Part shown: positions 1 through 8,909 of the stretch, piece after piece
Layout: each line of letters begins with the position of its first letter
How positions within the stretch are numbered: the stretch's first letter is position 1
Assembly: GCF_013377885.1 (NCBI RefSeq)
Contig: NZ_JABKAU010000002.1
Span: 62,001 to 126,000, forward strand
Direction: 5' to 3'
Length of the DNA stretch: 64,000 nucleotides
Source: Hymenobacter lapidiphilus
Lineage (GTDB): Bacteria; Bacteroidota; Bacteroidia; Cytophagales; Hymenobacteraceae
Made by a program: the position numbers and the translations under genes
The notes under the pieces: model-generated
Database searches by the model: none
What the model was told of the DNA's origin: nothing
What the model saw: the letters and a program-made list of their open reading frames with translations, nothing else

Positions 1-2639
1 CGGGGCTGCCCATCTTCACTGAGCTCCGTGATGGCCCGCGGGTTCATGAGGCTGCTTAGCAGGCTGGCCTCAAAAATGAGCGGCTGGCTGCTCACGAGCA
101 GCTCGCCGCGGGCATCGTACAGGTTGAGGTCGGTTTCGGTGAGCGACGCTACGTTTTCGGCCAGCTCCACGAGGTCGGCCCGGTTGGCATCTTCGGCCAG
201 CAACGCCCGGTTTTTCAGTAGGTTTTCCTGCACAGCCTGACCCCGGCGCAGGTACGAGCGCAGCAAATCGCGCTTGTAAGAGCTGGTTACCTGCCCGGCA
301 ATGGCGGCACTCACCACCACCAGTGGCACCAATACGCCCAGGTTAAGAAACACCTGAATTTTGGTACTGAAATTGGTGCGCAGCATGGAGCGGTAACGCC
401 CACGGGCCAGCACTAACGCCCCCATCAGCAGCAGCCAGCAGAAGCTGTAAAGCAGAAACAGAAACGAGAAATTAGCCAGCCAGCCCGTAAACGAGTACGT
501 GGCCGTCGTCACCACCACCAGCCGGTCGGACTTACCTGGCCCGCGTACGGCCAGGTGGTGGTAGCCGTTCAGCACGAGCCCCGTGGAGTACAGCCGCGGA
601 TCATCAAAGAGGCGGGGCAGCAACTCGTTGATGTAGTCGAAGTCGCCTTCGCTGTACACCAGCTGGTTTTTCTCGAAGCCCGCGTAGCTCAGGTCGGTAC
701 CCAGCTGGGGTTGAAAGAACTTCTGATCGACCAGCAGCTCGGGCACTACGCTGTTGGTGGTCAGTTTTTTCAGCGTCAGCTCCAGCGCAATGGTGCTGCT
801 GCCTTGTTCGGGCTCGGGGGCGGGCACGGCAATAAAGGCCACATAGCGCCGCGAATCAAAGGCGCGGTTGCCGTCGCGCACCAGGTAAATGTTGGGGTAG
901 TCGGTGGGGCTGGCGTTGCGCAGCAGATATTCGCGGGTCGTTTGTAGGTTGCCCCCGATAGCCACGCCCCGTCCCTCGGGCCGGAACAGCAATACCCGAA
1001 CTTCGTATTTGTCAAAGTAGTCGCGCAGGTAGTACTTTACTACCTTCTGCTTGATCAGGTCGAGGTTGATAAAGGGACTGGCCAGCATCGTGCGCAGCAC
1101 CGGGTCGCGGGCCATTTCGCCACCGCGCTCCACCAGCAGGTACTCACCCTGCAAATCATTATCGGTTAGCAGGTTGGAGGCCAGGCTTTGCTTATTGAGC
1201 GTGAGCTGGCGGTTGAAGTGCTCATAGAGAGCCAATGCACCCACGGCCGAGCTGAGGCCCAGCAGCACAAACACAAACAGGTATAACTGGTACGGCAGCG
1301 CGGCGGCGGCTGGTACCAGCCCCGTAAGCCGCAATCCCAGAAAAAAGGCGAGTGTGAACCCTAGCAGCGTACTATGCACCAGCTGCAGGCCCAAGCCAGC
1401 CGCCAGAAACACCACGGCCGAGAGCAGCAGCAGCCCCGCTCCCAGATAGCGCGTGGAAGGCCGGACCACCCGCACAAACACCTGCGCCAACAGATAAAAG
1501 CCTACCACGTAGCTGCCGGCATGCAGCACAATAGCCAAGCCCAGCAACACCTTGAACGGGCTTACCTGAATGTCCTGGGTGATATCGAGCAGCAACTGCG
1601 AGTTGCTGAAGCTGCTGCTGTAGAAATCGTAGAGCAGCTCCAGCAGCCCATAGAAGCCCAGCACCACGCCGGCACCCAACGCCATGCGCATCTGCCAGCT
1701 TTGCAGCCGTTCAATCCGGAGCGGCAACCCGTAGCGCCGAAACAGACGCAAGCCGTACCAGGCGGCTGCGGCCAGCAATAAAGCGTTCAGCAGCAGGTCG
1801 CCCAGCGAAGGCGAAAGCCAGGAGGCGGCATACACCCGCGGGTCGAAGAGCCGGAACTCCAGCAACGAAAACGGCAGACTCAGCTGCAGCATCACGGCCC
1901 GAAGGGCCAGCAGCGGCAACAGTACCAGCAGCACTCCGGCCAGCGCCTGGCCCTGGGCAAACCGGCGGCGGGCCCACAGCAGCCAGGCCGCCACGTAGGC
2001 TCCCACGCCCAGCAACAGCAGCGCCAGTGGCAGGTATTTGCCCGTAATGGCATCGGCCTGCAGGCTTTCCACCGAAAACAGGTAGTTGCCCTCGTTCGAC
2101 ACTACCCGAGGCCGGCCCGTGTCGGTCTTCTCCACCAACAACCGCACGCTCAGGCCCTGGAAAACGCCCTGGCCGTTGCCGTCGCGCAGGTAGCGGTTGC
2201 TGATGCCGTAGCTGATTTCGAGCGGAATGTACGTTAGCAGCACGTAAGGCCCCTCGGCGTGGCGCAGCACCAGAAACTTACCGAAACGGGTTTCCAGCAG
2301 CCGCTCGTGGTAGCGTTGGGTGGCCTGCTCCACATCGGGGCGCACCGCATGATCAGACCAGTACAGCAGCTGCTCGTTGCGGAACACGAACGTCGGGTAG
2401 GTCGTGTGGCTCGTCAGGCTGCGGAAATCCACCCGGCCCGTAGCCAGCCGCTGCAGCACATCCGTCGACTCCCGCTCGCCCGTCATCTCGGCTTCCATCA
2501 GCACCTCCTGTAGCCGGGTAGCCGAAGCCTGCAGTACCAGCTTGGGGTCCTGGCCGTAGCGGTTGCTCGCGTACGCCCCCACAAAGCACAGCGTTGCCAG
2601 CAGCAGCAGCCAGCGCGGAAGATTACGACGAAGTTTCAA
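1..2639 (-). CDS. Large membrane sensor histidine kinase, N-terminal part (partial)
   Basis: The frame is open from a TTG at 2639 to the window edge, about 880 codons with no stop, so the C-terminus lies outside. A TM helix follows the start (MKLRRNLPRWLLLLATLCF). Then come a periplasmic stretch of about 200 residues, a block of about eight hydrophobic helices, a second extracellular region, another TM pair, and the beginning of a third sensory segment (LYDARGELLVSSQP, IFEASLLSSLMNP). This order and the last motif match my recollection of a Bacteroidota family of 1100-1300 residue kinases that end in HAMP, HisKA and HATPase domains; those domains are not visible here, so kinase is an inference. 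No ATG exists upstream in frame before the GC-poor leader, so a TTG start is chosen. It reads away from nothing related; the next gene downstream is unknown. Multi-pass membrane protein; ligand unknown. Confidence 0.72.
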   Translation of the reverse strand, partial: MKLRRNLPRWLLLLATLCFVGAYASNRYGQDPKLVLQASATRLQEVLMEAEMTGERESTDVLQRLATGRVDFRSLTSHTTYPTFVFRNEQLLYWSDHAVRPDVEQATQRYHERLLETRFGKFLVLRHAEGPYVLLTYIPLEISYGISNRYLRDGNGQGVFQGLSVRLLVEKTDTGRPRVVSNEGNYLFSVESLQADAITGKYLPLALLLLGVGAYVAAWLLWARRRFAQGQALAGVLLVLLPLLALRAVMLQLSLPFSLLEFRLFDPRVYAASWLSPSLGDLLLNALLLAAAAWYGLRLFRRYGLPLRIERLQSWQMRMALGAGVVLGFYGLLELLYDFYSSSFSNSQLLLDITQDIQVSPFKVLLGLAIVLHAGSYVVGFYLLAQVFVRVVRPSTRYLGAGLLLLSAVVFLAAGLGLQLVHSTLLGFTLAFFLGLRLTGLVPAAAALPYQLYLFVFVLLGLSSAVGALALYEHFNRQLTLNKQSLASNLLTDNDLQGEYLLVERGGEMARDPVLRTMLASPFINLDLIKQKVVKYYLRDYFDKYEVRVLLFRPEGRGVAIGGNLQTTREYLLRNASPTDYPNIYLVRDGNRAFDSRRYVAFIAVPAPEPEQGSSTIALELTLKKLTTNSVVPELLVDQKFFQPQLGTDLSYAGFEKNQLVYSEGDFDYINELLPRLFDDPRLYSTGLVLNGYHHLAVRGPGKSDRLVVVTTATYSFTGWLANFSFLFLLYSFCWLLLMGALVLARGRYRSMLRTNFSTKIQVFLNLGVLVPLVVVSAAIAGQVTSSYKRDLLRSYLRRGQAVQENLLKNRALLAEDANRADLVELAENVASLTETDLNLYDARGELLVSSQPLIFEASLLSSLMNPRAITELSEDGQP

Positions 2640-2749
2640 ACAGATACCACAAGTAAGGCAGGGCTGTAAACCTACAACCTTGGGGCCAAAAAAAACGCCC
2701 CCCGAAGGTGGCGTATATTCTCACAGCTTTACCGGAAGTGGCTACGCCT

Positions 2750-3169
2750 CTAGCGAGCCTGGCCGGCTTCAGCATACTGCGGGTTATAGTTCACACCACC
2801 AAACAGATAGAGCATCAGTGTGCGGGAGTAGCGCAGGTTGAAAGGCGTCATCAGCACGGCTACTATTGCTACGGCCATTATGTACACCCACGTATCGGGG
2901 TCGCCGAGCAAGTAGTACACCAGCGCGCCAATCACGAGCATCATACCCGTCGAGAAGCCAAAGCTGATGTACATAGCACCCCAGTAAAAGCCCGGCTCGG
3001 GCTCGTAGGCCTGGCTGCACACCGGGCATTGGGCAGGCATTTCGGTGAAACGGGCCAGGTTGAGAGCCGAATGTGTGAACAACGGGCCACGGCGGCAACG
3101 CGGGCAGCGCTGCTGCACCATACCCGCCAGCACCGAGTCGGCTGCTGCAGGATACGCCTTAGAGGCCAT
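2750..3169 (-). CDS. DUF983 family membrane protein
   Basis: A 139-residue protein starting MASKAYPAAA. Near the N-terminus it has two paired cysteine motifs, CPRCRRGPLF and CPVCSQAYEPEPGFYWGAMY, typical of a zinc-ribbon-like head, followed by two TM helices. The CPRCRxGxLF...C..C.....PEPGFY.GAMY pattern is the signature of DUF983, a family commonly found beside cytochrome c oxidase genes in Bacteroidota. The start at 3169 was chosen because the longer reading (from 3235) lies inside the preceding gene; as called, it overlaps that gene by 11 bp, suggesting translational coupling. It is the last gene of the oxidase-assembly part of the operon. Function in oxidase maturation is an inference from position only. 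Confidence 0.85.
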   Translation of the reverse strand: MASKAYPAAADSVLAGMVQQRCPRCRRGPLFTHSALNLARFTEMPAQCPVCSQAYEPEPGFYWGAMYISFGFSTGMMLVIGALVYYLLGDPDTWVYIMAVAIVAVLMTPFNLRYSRTLMLYLFGGVNYNPQYAEAGQAR

Positions 3170-3434
3170 CCTGGGCAGCTTTCTTTTTCTTCTGCTGATT
3201 TGTGTGGCGATACCAGAAAAAGCCCACGCTGCCAATCAGCAAATACGGAATGGCCATCAGGTACACAATGCCCTTGTTGAGGCCCGTGGTATCGTAGCTA
3301 TCCTTGTCTTTGCCACCCGCTACCAACTGGGTTTTGCATAGTGTGCACTGGGCCTGGGCGGGTGCTGGTACCAGCACACTCAGCAGCAAGGTTACCAGCA
3401 GGGCCAGCAGACCCGTTACAGCAAATTTCTTCAT
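3159..3434 (-). CDS. Small secreted/membrane protein with CxxC motif, oxidase cluster
   Basis: A 91-residue protein. Residues 1-29 form a signal peptide or first TM helix (MKKFAVTGLLALLVTLLL, ending APAQAQ). This is followed by CTLCKTQL, a linker, one TM helix (about residues 54-74) and a lysine-rich cytosolic tail. The CxxC directly after the predicted cleavage site would be periplasmic and could bind metal or be redox active; there is no CH, so it is not a heme c site. I do not recognise a named family. Position between DUF983 and DUF420 genes in an operon with cytochrome oxidase suggests an accessory role in oxidase assembly, which is inference. Confidence 0.75.
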   Translation of the reverse strand: MKKFAVTGLLALLVTLLLSVLVPAPAQAQCTLCKTQLVAGGKDKDSYDTTGLNKGIVYLMAIPYLLIGSVGFFWYRHTNQQKKKKAAQDGL

Positions 3435-3504
3435 GGCGTTGAGATGATAAACGTGTCTTTGTATAACCCTGAAACCGGCCCCGAAGGTTCGGCCACAGCT
3501 CTTT

Positions 3505-4065
3505 CTAGGAGGTGTAGTAGGGCGAAATCATGAAATACACGATAACCCCGGTTACCGATACATACAGCCACACCGGATACGTCCAGCGGGCAATACGGCG
3601 GTGCTTCTGGAACTGCTCGGTAAGGGCGAAATAGAGCGTGAACAATACTAGCCCCACCGTGGCGGCGGCCAGTACTATGTGCGTGAGCAGAATGAAGTAG
3701 TACACGCCCCGAATCAGCCCCTGGCCCCCGAACGTAGTACTGGTAACCTGCGAGTGGTAGGCCACATACGACACCAGAAACAATGAGCCCAGTAAAAAGG
3801 CCAGTCCCATCATGGCGCGGTGCCGGGCCACCTGCTTGTTGCGGATAAAGTAGTAGCCCAACATCAGGCATACCGCCGTCAGCGAATTGAGCCCGGCATT
3901 TACGGCAGGCAGAACCTTCACATCGAGCCCCGGGATGACGAATACGCCGGGAAAGAAGTACAGTACGGCTACTGCGAGAGGCACAACAGCACCGAGCACG
4001 GCGGCCAGCACTTTGTACTTGGCGGCACCGGTAGCAGGGTTGGCAAGCGGGTTAGGGGTTGTCAT
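3505..4065 (-). CDS. DUF420 family membrane protein
   Basis: A 186-residue protein with five predicted TM helices. The first is at about residues 20-40, the second at 52-70 (a long VLPAVNAGLNSLTAVCLML loop-helix), and the last ends ISPYYTS. The N/S-rich helix 2, the His in HRAMMGLAFLLGSLFLVSY and the HSQ and HIVLA histidines match DUF420, the family that contains Bacillus YozB and is usually encoded with heme-copper oxidases. Its start overlaps the end of the SCO-like gene by 14 bp. A role in oxidase assembly is likely from context but the biochemical function is not established by the sequence. Confidence 0.82.
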   Translation of the reverse strand: MTTPNPLANPATGAAKYKVLAAVLGAVVPLAVAVLYFFPGVFVIPGLDVKVLPAVNAGLNSLTAVCLMLGYYFIRNKQVARHRAMMGLAFLLGSLFLVSYVAYHSQVTSTTFGGQGLIRGVYYFILLTHIVLAAATVGLVLFTLYFALTEQFQKHRRIARWTYPVWLYVSVTGVIVYFMISPYYTS

Positions 4066-4714
4066 AGATGTACAGCAACACGCTGATTTCAGTGATAAGC
4101 CGGTTCATATCTCGCTCGCTGGTACCGTTGTAGCGGCCACGCACGTAACCGTCGCGGTCTACGAGCAACACAACGAGCGGATCTGGGCCGGCACTAGCGG
4201 TGGTGGCGGAAGGCAGAAGCTGTAGCTCCTGCTTTAATAACCGGTTCACCGTGCTTTCGTTTCCGGTCAGAAAAAACCATTTGCCGGCAATAGCGCCTGC
4301 CTGCTCGGCGTAGCGTGCGGCGGCGGCCATCGAGTCGGGGCTGGTGAGCACCGAAGCCAGCCGCACGCGGGGTTCCTGCCGGTATTTCTCCTGTAGCCGC
4401 ACCAATTGAGCCGTCTGGCGCTGGCAGTCGGTCGGGCAGCCGGGGGGCATTGCGCTCAGTATGTACAGGCCTTGGGCCTTCAGCTCGGCACCGGTTACCT
4501 CGCGCCCGCCGGCACCTTCGCGCAGCTGGAACGACCCGAGTTGGTGGTAAACAGTATCGCGCTGCCACTTTCCGGCCACCAGCGTCGAGTCAACGCGTTC
4601 GGGCAGATAAAAGGGCAGCGCGTAACGGTTGGTACCGAAGCCTTTCAGAAACAGAAAAGCCAGGACCGGAACCAGCAACATCAGGCCCAACAGTAATACT
4701 TGTTGGGGCCGCAT
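4052..4714 (-). CDS. SCO1/SenC-like protein with atypical metal site
   Basis: A 220-residue protein with one N-terminal TM anchor (about residues 6-24) and a periplasmic thioredoxin-like domain. The SCO cysteine pair is present as CPTDC at residues 93-97, and the late strand VVLLVDRDGYVRGRYNGT matches the SCO pattern LIDPDGRVRGxYxGT. SCO proteins deliver copper to the CuA site of oxidase subunit II, using the two cysteines and a distal histidine that normally lies just before the late strand. Here that segment reads ASAGPDPLVVLLVDRDG, with no histidine. The protein may be a thiol reductase-type SCO or use another ligand. It sits in the oxidase operon between subunit IV and DUF420, which supports a role in CuA maturation. 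Confidence 0.82.
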   Translation of the reverse strand: MRPQQVLLLGLMLLVPVLAFLFLKGFGTNRYALPFYLPERVDSTLVAGKWQRDTVYHQLGSFQLREGAGGREVTGAELKAQGLYILSAMPPGCPTDCQRQTAQLVRLQEKYRQEPRVRLASVLTSPDSMAAAARYAEQAGAIAGKWFFLTGNESTVNRLLKQELQLLPSATTASAGPDPLVVLLVDRDGYVRGRYNGTSERDMNRLITEISVLLYIYDNP

Positions 4715-4717
4715 AGG

Positions 4718-5047
4718 CTAGAAAATAGCTTCGTGAATGGCGTTACCCTCGGTAATGAGTGCCACCAGCAGCCAGATCAACAAGCCCATCGGAATCAGAA
4801 TCGTCCAGATGAGGCCTTTGGTCTCATGCTTCAAGTGCATGAACTCGGCCACGATGAAGAAGGCTTTGAAGATGGTGAGGATGATGAAAATCGAGTTGCG
4901 CAACGTGCTCGAAGGCATAACGAAGGCAATAGCAAATTCCAGCGCTGTAATGGCCGTAATAATCCAGAAGGTTTTCCAGATCCAGGCCGTGTTGGGCTTC
5001 GGAATCTCGCCGGGATGGACCGGCATTTGCGTGGTGTGATTAGCCAT
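4718..5047 (-). CDS. ctaF: Cytochrome c oxidase subunit IV (CtaF/CoxD-like)
   Basis: A 109-residue protein with three TM helices. The start MANHTTQMPVHPGEI at 5047 is preferred over a longer reading, because the extra 56 residues overlap the upstream subunit III gene and are low-quality. The central motif KAFFIVAEFMHLKHETK is the hallmark of prokaryotic cytochrome c oxidase subunit IV (KaxxVaxyFMHLkxe). This small subunit stabilises the oxidase core in the inner membrane. It directly follows subunit III (73 bp gap) and precedes the SCO-like gene by 3 bp, so it is part of the same transcript. Confidence 0.9.
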   Translation of the reverse strand: MANHTTQMPVHPGEIPKPNTAWIWKTFWIITAITALEFAIAFVMPSSTLRNSIFIILTIFKAFFIVAEFMHLKHETKGLIWTILIPMGLLIWLLVALITEGNAIHEAIF

Positions 5048-5120
5048 GAGCGTAGATAGGGAAACACAGCTGCCGACTGGCCGCCCCAATGGGTGCCCGC
5101 CGGAAGCAGAGCCAGGAAAA

Positions 5121-5894
5121 TTAAACCAGGTAGAAGAAGGTGAATACAAACACCCACACCAAGTCAACGAAGTGCCAGTAGAGGCCGATTTTCTCCACCA
5201 TCTCGTAGTGGCCACGCTTCTCGAACGTACCGTTGGTGGTGGCGATGAAGCAGTAGATCAGCAGGCAGATACCCGAGAATACGTGCGTACCGTGGAAACC
5301 GGTGATGAAGAAGAACAGGTCGGCAAAGAGCACCGGACCGTACTGGTTGACGGCCAGGTTGGCTCCGAAAAACCGGGTACCGTCGTTCATTAGCGTGCCC
5401 TCGTCGGTGCCGGTGATGAAGTGACTCCACTCCCAGGCCTGGCAGCTTACGAAAATAACTCCGAACAGAATTGTCCACAGCAGCCATTTCTGCACATCCT
5501 TCTTATCGAAACGCTGGCCAGCCTCTACGGCCAGCACCATCGTTACCGACGAGAAGATAAGAATCATCGTCATCAGGGCCACAAAGGCCAGTGGCAGGTC
5601 GAAACCGTGCAGACCCGGGAAGGCGTTGAATACTTTTTCCGGAATGGGCCAGTAAGCCGTGGAGAACTCGAAAGCCTCAGGCGTGCCGGTGTAAGGCTGG
5701 TACCGGTGGCGGATAAGGCCGTAGGTGGTCAGGAAGGCAGCGAACGTGAAGGCGTCCGACAGCAGGAAGAACCACATCATCAGCTTGCCGTAGCTGGCAT
5801 TGAAGGGCTCATTGCCGCCGTCCCAGGTGCCAGTGCGTGGCTTGTCCAGGGCGGAATCGGAAATTGCCTGCGTCGTCGGGGAAATGGTGGACAT
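5121..5894 (-). CDS. ctaE: Cytochrome c oxidase subunit III
   Basis: A 257-residue protein with about six to seven TM helices. It shows the subunit III signatures: a first helix with LMMWFFLLSDAFTFAAF, the WEWSHF motif, the ITGFHGTHVFSG motif and the C-terminal GLYWHFVDLVWVFVFTFFYL. Subunit III binds lipid and keeps the proton pathways of subunit I functional; it has no cofactor. A soluble insertion (about residues 57-95, PYTGTPEAFEFSTAYWPIPE) is longer than in mitochondrial homologs. It is followed by subunit IV and preceded by a second, shorter subunit III-like gene 25 bp upstream, a duplication common in Bacteroidota oxidase clusters. Confidence 0.93.
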   Translation of the reverse strand: MSTISPTTQAISDSALDKPRTGTWDGGNEPFNASYGKLMMWFFLLSDAFTFAAFLTTYGLIRHRYQPYTGTPEAFEFSTAYWPIPEKVFNAFPGLHGFDLPLAFVALMTMILIFSSVTMVLAVEAGQRFDKKDVQKWLLWTILFGVIFVSCQAWEWSHFITGTDEGTLMNDGTRFFGANLAVNQYGPVLFADLFFFITGFHGTHVFSGICLLIYCFIATTNGTFEKRGHYEMVEKIGLYWHFVDLVWVFVFTFFYLV

Positions 5895-5919
5895 AGCGTG
5901 CGGGGGAGTTTACAACAAT

Positions 5920-6507
5920 CTAGTTGTTCAAAAGTAAGAACAAATACAGGTACAACCAAAGTACGCCCAGGAAGTGCCAGTAGATGGTAACGTTGCCAAT
6001 GGAGAGCATCTCGCGGGAATGCACCTGATACTTAAAGCTTTTCCGCACGACAACCAGCAGAAAGATGAGGCCTGTAATGAGGTGAAAACCGTGAACTCCG
6101 GTTAATACATACAGAAATGAGCCGGAAGGGTTGGAATCGGTGCCCGCAAAAAAGATACGGCCATCAACCAGTTGCCCCCAGAGCATCCACTGGCCTACCA
6201 GAAACGCCATACCCAGCCCGAAGGTGAGCAGCAGCGCCAGCCGCACTTGTTTCAGGTCGTCGCGGCGTGCGGCCACCCAGGCCCACTGCACCGTAGCCGA
6301 GCTCAGCAGCAGCACCACGGTAGTATACAGAAAACCAGGAGGCAGGTTGAATTCCAGCCAGTTGCCCTCATTGCGGCGCACAATATAGGCACTGGTGTAA
6401 GCAGCAAAAATCATGAAAATGCTGACCATCATCAGCATGAGCAGAAACCGGGTCGGATGTATTCCGGTGGCCGGCTCCTTGGTATTCAGGGCTTCGTTAG
6501 CAAGCAT
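5920..6507 (-). CDS. Heme-copper oxidase subunit III, second copy
   Basis: A 195-residue, five-helix subunit III-like protein. The start MLANEALNTKEPATGIHPTR at 6507 is chosen because the alternative 15 residues upstream are polar and unlike family N-termini. Signatures are AAYTSAYIVRR at the first helix, VLTGVHGFHLITGLI and IYWHFLGVLWLYLYLFL. It lacks the two N-terminal helices and the soluble insertion of the neighbouring subunit III, so it is the short type also seen in bo3 and caa3 oxidases. Both copies may occupy different positions in one complex, or serve as alternative subunits; the sequence cannot decide. It lies 155 bp downstream of the heme O synthase gene. Confidence 0.9.
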   Translation of the reverse strand: MLANEALNTKEPATGIHPTRFLLMLMMVSIFMIFAAYTSAYIVRRNEGNWLEFNLPPGFLYTTVVLLLSSATVQWAWVAARRDDLKQVRLALLLTFGLGMAFLVGQWMLWGQLVDGRIFFAGTDSNPSGSFLYVLTGVHGFHLITGLIFLLVVVRKSFKYQVHSREMLSIGNVTIYWHFLGVLWLYLYLFLLLNN

Positions 6508-6662
6508 ATGGTTGAATGTGAGATTATGAGAGGTAAGAAGTGAGACAGGCATCGGGAGATGGATCTTGGAGAACCCGGGGACGACGTCTGTTTATTTTTA
6601 ACACTGAACAAGAGCCTTTTGTCTCACTGTTTAGGTCTCAAATCTCACTTCTAGAGAAAGAG

Positions 6663-7514
6663 CTATATTTTATCCAGCACCAACGCAATCTGCACGATGG
6701 GCAGATATAGAAAGGAACCGAACATGATACTCATGGCCGCTTTTTTGCTGACGGTCCGCATCAGGTAAAACGTCTGCATCAGAAACAGCACCCCGCACAC
6801 GGCTGCCACCATCGGGTACACAGTCCCGGTCATCCCGAAGTAGAAGGGCAGCAGGCTGAGCGGAATCAGCACCATGGTGTAGGTCATTATCTGGAAGGCG
6901 GTGCGCAAATCCTTTTTGCCGGGCGAAGGAAGCATCTTGAATCCGGCCTTCTTGTAATCGTCGTCGAGCACCCAGGCAATGGCCCAGAAGTGCGGGAACT
7001 GCCACATAAACTGGATACCGAACAGAATCCAGCCTTGCAGGCCCAGAAAACCAGTAGCGGCCACCCAGCCAATAAGCGGCGGCAACCCGCCCGGAATGGC
7101 CCCAACAGCCACGCAGATTGGCGAGATGGTTTTGAGCGGCGTGTACACGAACCCGTACAGGATAAGGGAGAGCAGCGCCAGTGCCGCCGACAGCGGATTG
7201 AACACCAGCGCCAGCAGCGTCAGCCCGGCTCCGCCCAGCACGAGCGTGAATCCCCAGGCTTCCAGCGGGCTGAGAATACCCAGTGGCAGTGGCCGTTGCG
7301 CCGTGCGCTTCATCTGCCGGTCGAGGTCGATTTCGAAAATCTGGTTGATTGTATTAGCCGCTCCCGTAACGGCCAGCCCACCTACCATTACCAGTAGTGC
7401 CCGTCCCCAATGCAGTTCGTTGGCCCCCAGCAAATAACCAATGGCGCTGGAGAAAGCCACCGTGAGGGCCAGCCGGAACTTAATCAACTGGAAGTACGCC
7501 TTAGCCTTACTCAT
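6663..7514 (-). CDS. ctaB: Protoheme IX farnesyltransferase (heme O synthase)
   Basis: A 283-residue UbiA-family prenyltransferase with about nine TM helices. The first aspartate-rich motif is NQIFEIDLDRQMKR, followed by TAQRPLPLG, the family signature for substrate and Mg-farnesyl diphosphate binding. The second site is AIAWVLDDDYKKAGFKMLP. It converts heme B plus farnesyl diphosphate to heme O in the cytoplasmic membrane, the first step to the heme A used by the aa3 oxidase encoded upstream. It follows the heme A synthase gene by 57 bp in the same direction, giving a two-gene heme A module inside the oxidase cluster. Length is normal for CyoE/CtaB. Confidence 0.95.
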   Translation of the reverse strand: MSKAKAYFQLIKFRLALTVAFSSAIGYLLGANELHWGRALLVMVGGLAVTGAANTINQIFEIDLDRQMKRTAQRPLPLGILSPLEAWGFTLVLGGAGLTLLALVFNPLSAALALLSLILYGFVYTPLKTISPICVAVGAIPGGLPPLIGWVAATGFLGLQGWILFGIQFMWQFPHFWAIAWVLDDDYKKAGFKMLPSPGKKDLRTAFQIMTYTMVLIPLSLLPFYFGMTGTVYPMVAAVCGVLFLMQTFYLMRTVSKKAAMSIMFGSFLYLPIVQIALVLDKI

Positions 7515-7571
7515 TAACGGGAGAAAAACGGTGTATATGGCGGAAAACCGCCCCCTAATGGGGGTGCAAAG

Positions 7572-8654
7572 CTACGCAACAACGGCCGGAGTAGCCACCT
7601 GCAACGGTATCTTAGTAGCCTGGCTGTAGGCAATCATAGCCTGAAACTGTGCCCCGAAAAGCATAGTGGCAAGTGTTAGGTGCACGGGCTGCGCAAATGC
7701 CGGGAAGGCGAAGTGAGCCAGCGTAATGCCCGCCACGATTTCGGATACTACGAGTACGGCAATGGCTGTCGCCAGCCGGTGCAGCCCGCGTGAAGGCAGC
7801 TTGTACAGCATGTACACCAGATAGGCGTTCAGCAGCACGATGAGAATAGAAAACGACCGATGCACTTTGAAGGTGGTTCCGAGCTGATCTACCCAACCGG
7901 CCCGGCCCAGGTAATGGCTAGCCGAAGCCAGCAGATCAACTTCCTCGCGTACCTGAGTGCCCAGCACAATCTGGCCGAAGGTGAAGAGCACGGACACGGC
8001 CAGCGCTGCTTTCAGACCCGGCAGGACCATCAGAACCTCCTGGGTACCTCCTGCCAGCCGTTGCGAACGGATAACGGCGTACAGTAGTAGCCCCACAATC
8101 ACGAGGGCGAGTCCCATATGCACCGTTACCATAATAGGTAGCAGGTTGGTCGACACGACCAACGAGCCCAGCCAGCCCTGCACACCGGTTAGTAGAAATG
8201 AGGCCAATGCCAACCAGAACACCGGTCGGTCGCGACGCCAATACGGCAGCGCAAACAGCACCGTAGCGAATACAAACACCCCGATCAGTACTCCAATCAA
8301 GCGATTTATGTATTCAATCCAGGTTTTCACCGGATTGAAGTCCGTTTCGATGTACTGCGAAGGATGGTCGAAAATGTCGCCCGCCACTTGATGAAAGCCC
8401 ATGCCCTCCAGCCGGGCCGCCAGTTTCTTGTTCTTCGCCACGCGCTGGGCCGTGTAAATTTCCTTGTAATCGGCGGGTAGCTGACTGATATGCGTAGGCG
8501 GCACCCAAGTACCAAAACACTTAGGCCAGTCGGGGCAGCCCATGCCTGAACCGGTGCTACGTACAATGCCACCCACCAGGAACAGCAGATAAACGGATGC
8601 CACCGTCAGGATGCCGACGAACCGGAAGCGGCGCACAAAAGCAGGAATTACCAT
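7572..8654 (-). CDS. ctaA: Heme A synthase (COX15/CtaA family)
   Basis: A 360-residue protein with eight predicted TM helices. The first extracytoplasmic loop carries the cysteine pair in GSGMGCPDWPKCFGTW, conserved in COX15/CtaA. Heme-ligand histidines fall in helices with VTVHMGLALVIVG, KVHRSFSILIVLLN and ITLAHFAFPAFAQPVHLTLA. The enzyme oxidises the C8 methyl of heme O to the formyl group of heme A. The extracytoplasmic insertion between the first two helices (about residues 50-120) is the long, COX15-like form. It is read together with heme O synthase and is separated from ctaD by about 255 bp that contain a terminator, so it may have its own promoter. Confidence 0.94.
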   Translation of the reverse strand: MVIPAFVRRFRFVGILTVASVYLLFLVGGIVRSTGSGMGCPDWPKCFGTWVPPTHISQLPADYKEIYTAQRVAKNKKLAARLEGMGFHQVAGDIFDHPSQYIETDFNPVKTWIEYINRLIGVLIGVFVFATVLFALPYWRRDRPVFWLALASFLLTGVQGWLGSLVVSTNLLPIMVTVHMGLALVIVGLLLYAVIRSQRLAGGTQEVLMVLPGLKAALAVSVLFTFGQIVLGTQVREEVDLLASASHYLGRAGWVDQLGTTFKVHRSFSILIVLLNAYLVYMLYKLPSRGLHRLATAIAVLVVSEIVAGITLAHFAFPAFAQPVHLTLATMLFGAQFQAMIAYSQATKIPLQVATPAVVA

Positions 8655-8847
8655 TAGTTGAAAAACTGGTGGCTGTTAACTGTCGATCAGCGAAAAAAGC
8701 GACTTGAAAAGAAACCCCAAGGCTTGACAGGAGAGCTATACCTCTGCCCCCTTGCTTACCTTATAATAACCGTTTAAGGAGCTAATTGCTTCTCCGCAGA
8801 GACTATAATTATCCTTAATGATGAGAATATAGGCCGAGGAGTATCAC

Positions 8848-8883
8848 GCAAAAAAACAGGCCGCCGTTGGTACGGCGGCCTGT
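8848..8883 (-). terminator. Intrinsic terminator after ctaD
   Basis: A perfect 12-bp stem (ACAGGCCGCCGT, loop TGGT) is followed on the minus strand by a run of seven T residues. It lies just downstream of the ctaD stop and separates the act/cta transcript from the heme A synthase gene. The rest of the 255-bp gap (8655-8909) shows nothing else I can identify. Confidence 0.9.
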
Positions 8884-8909
8884 TCTCAAATGCATGCACC
8901 AACTGGCGC

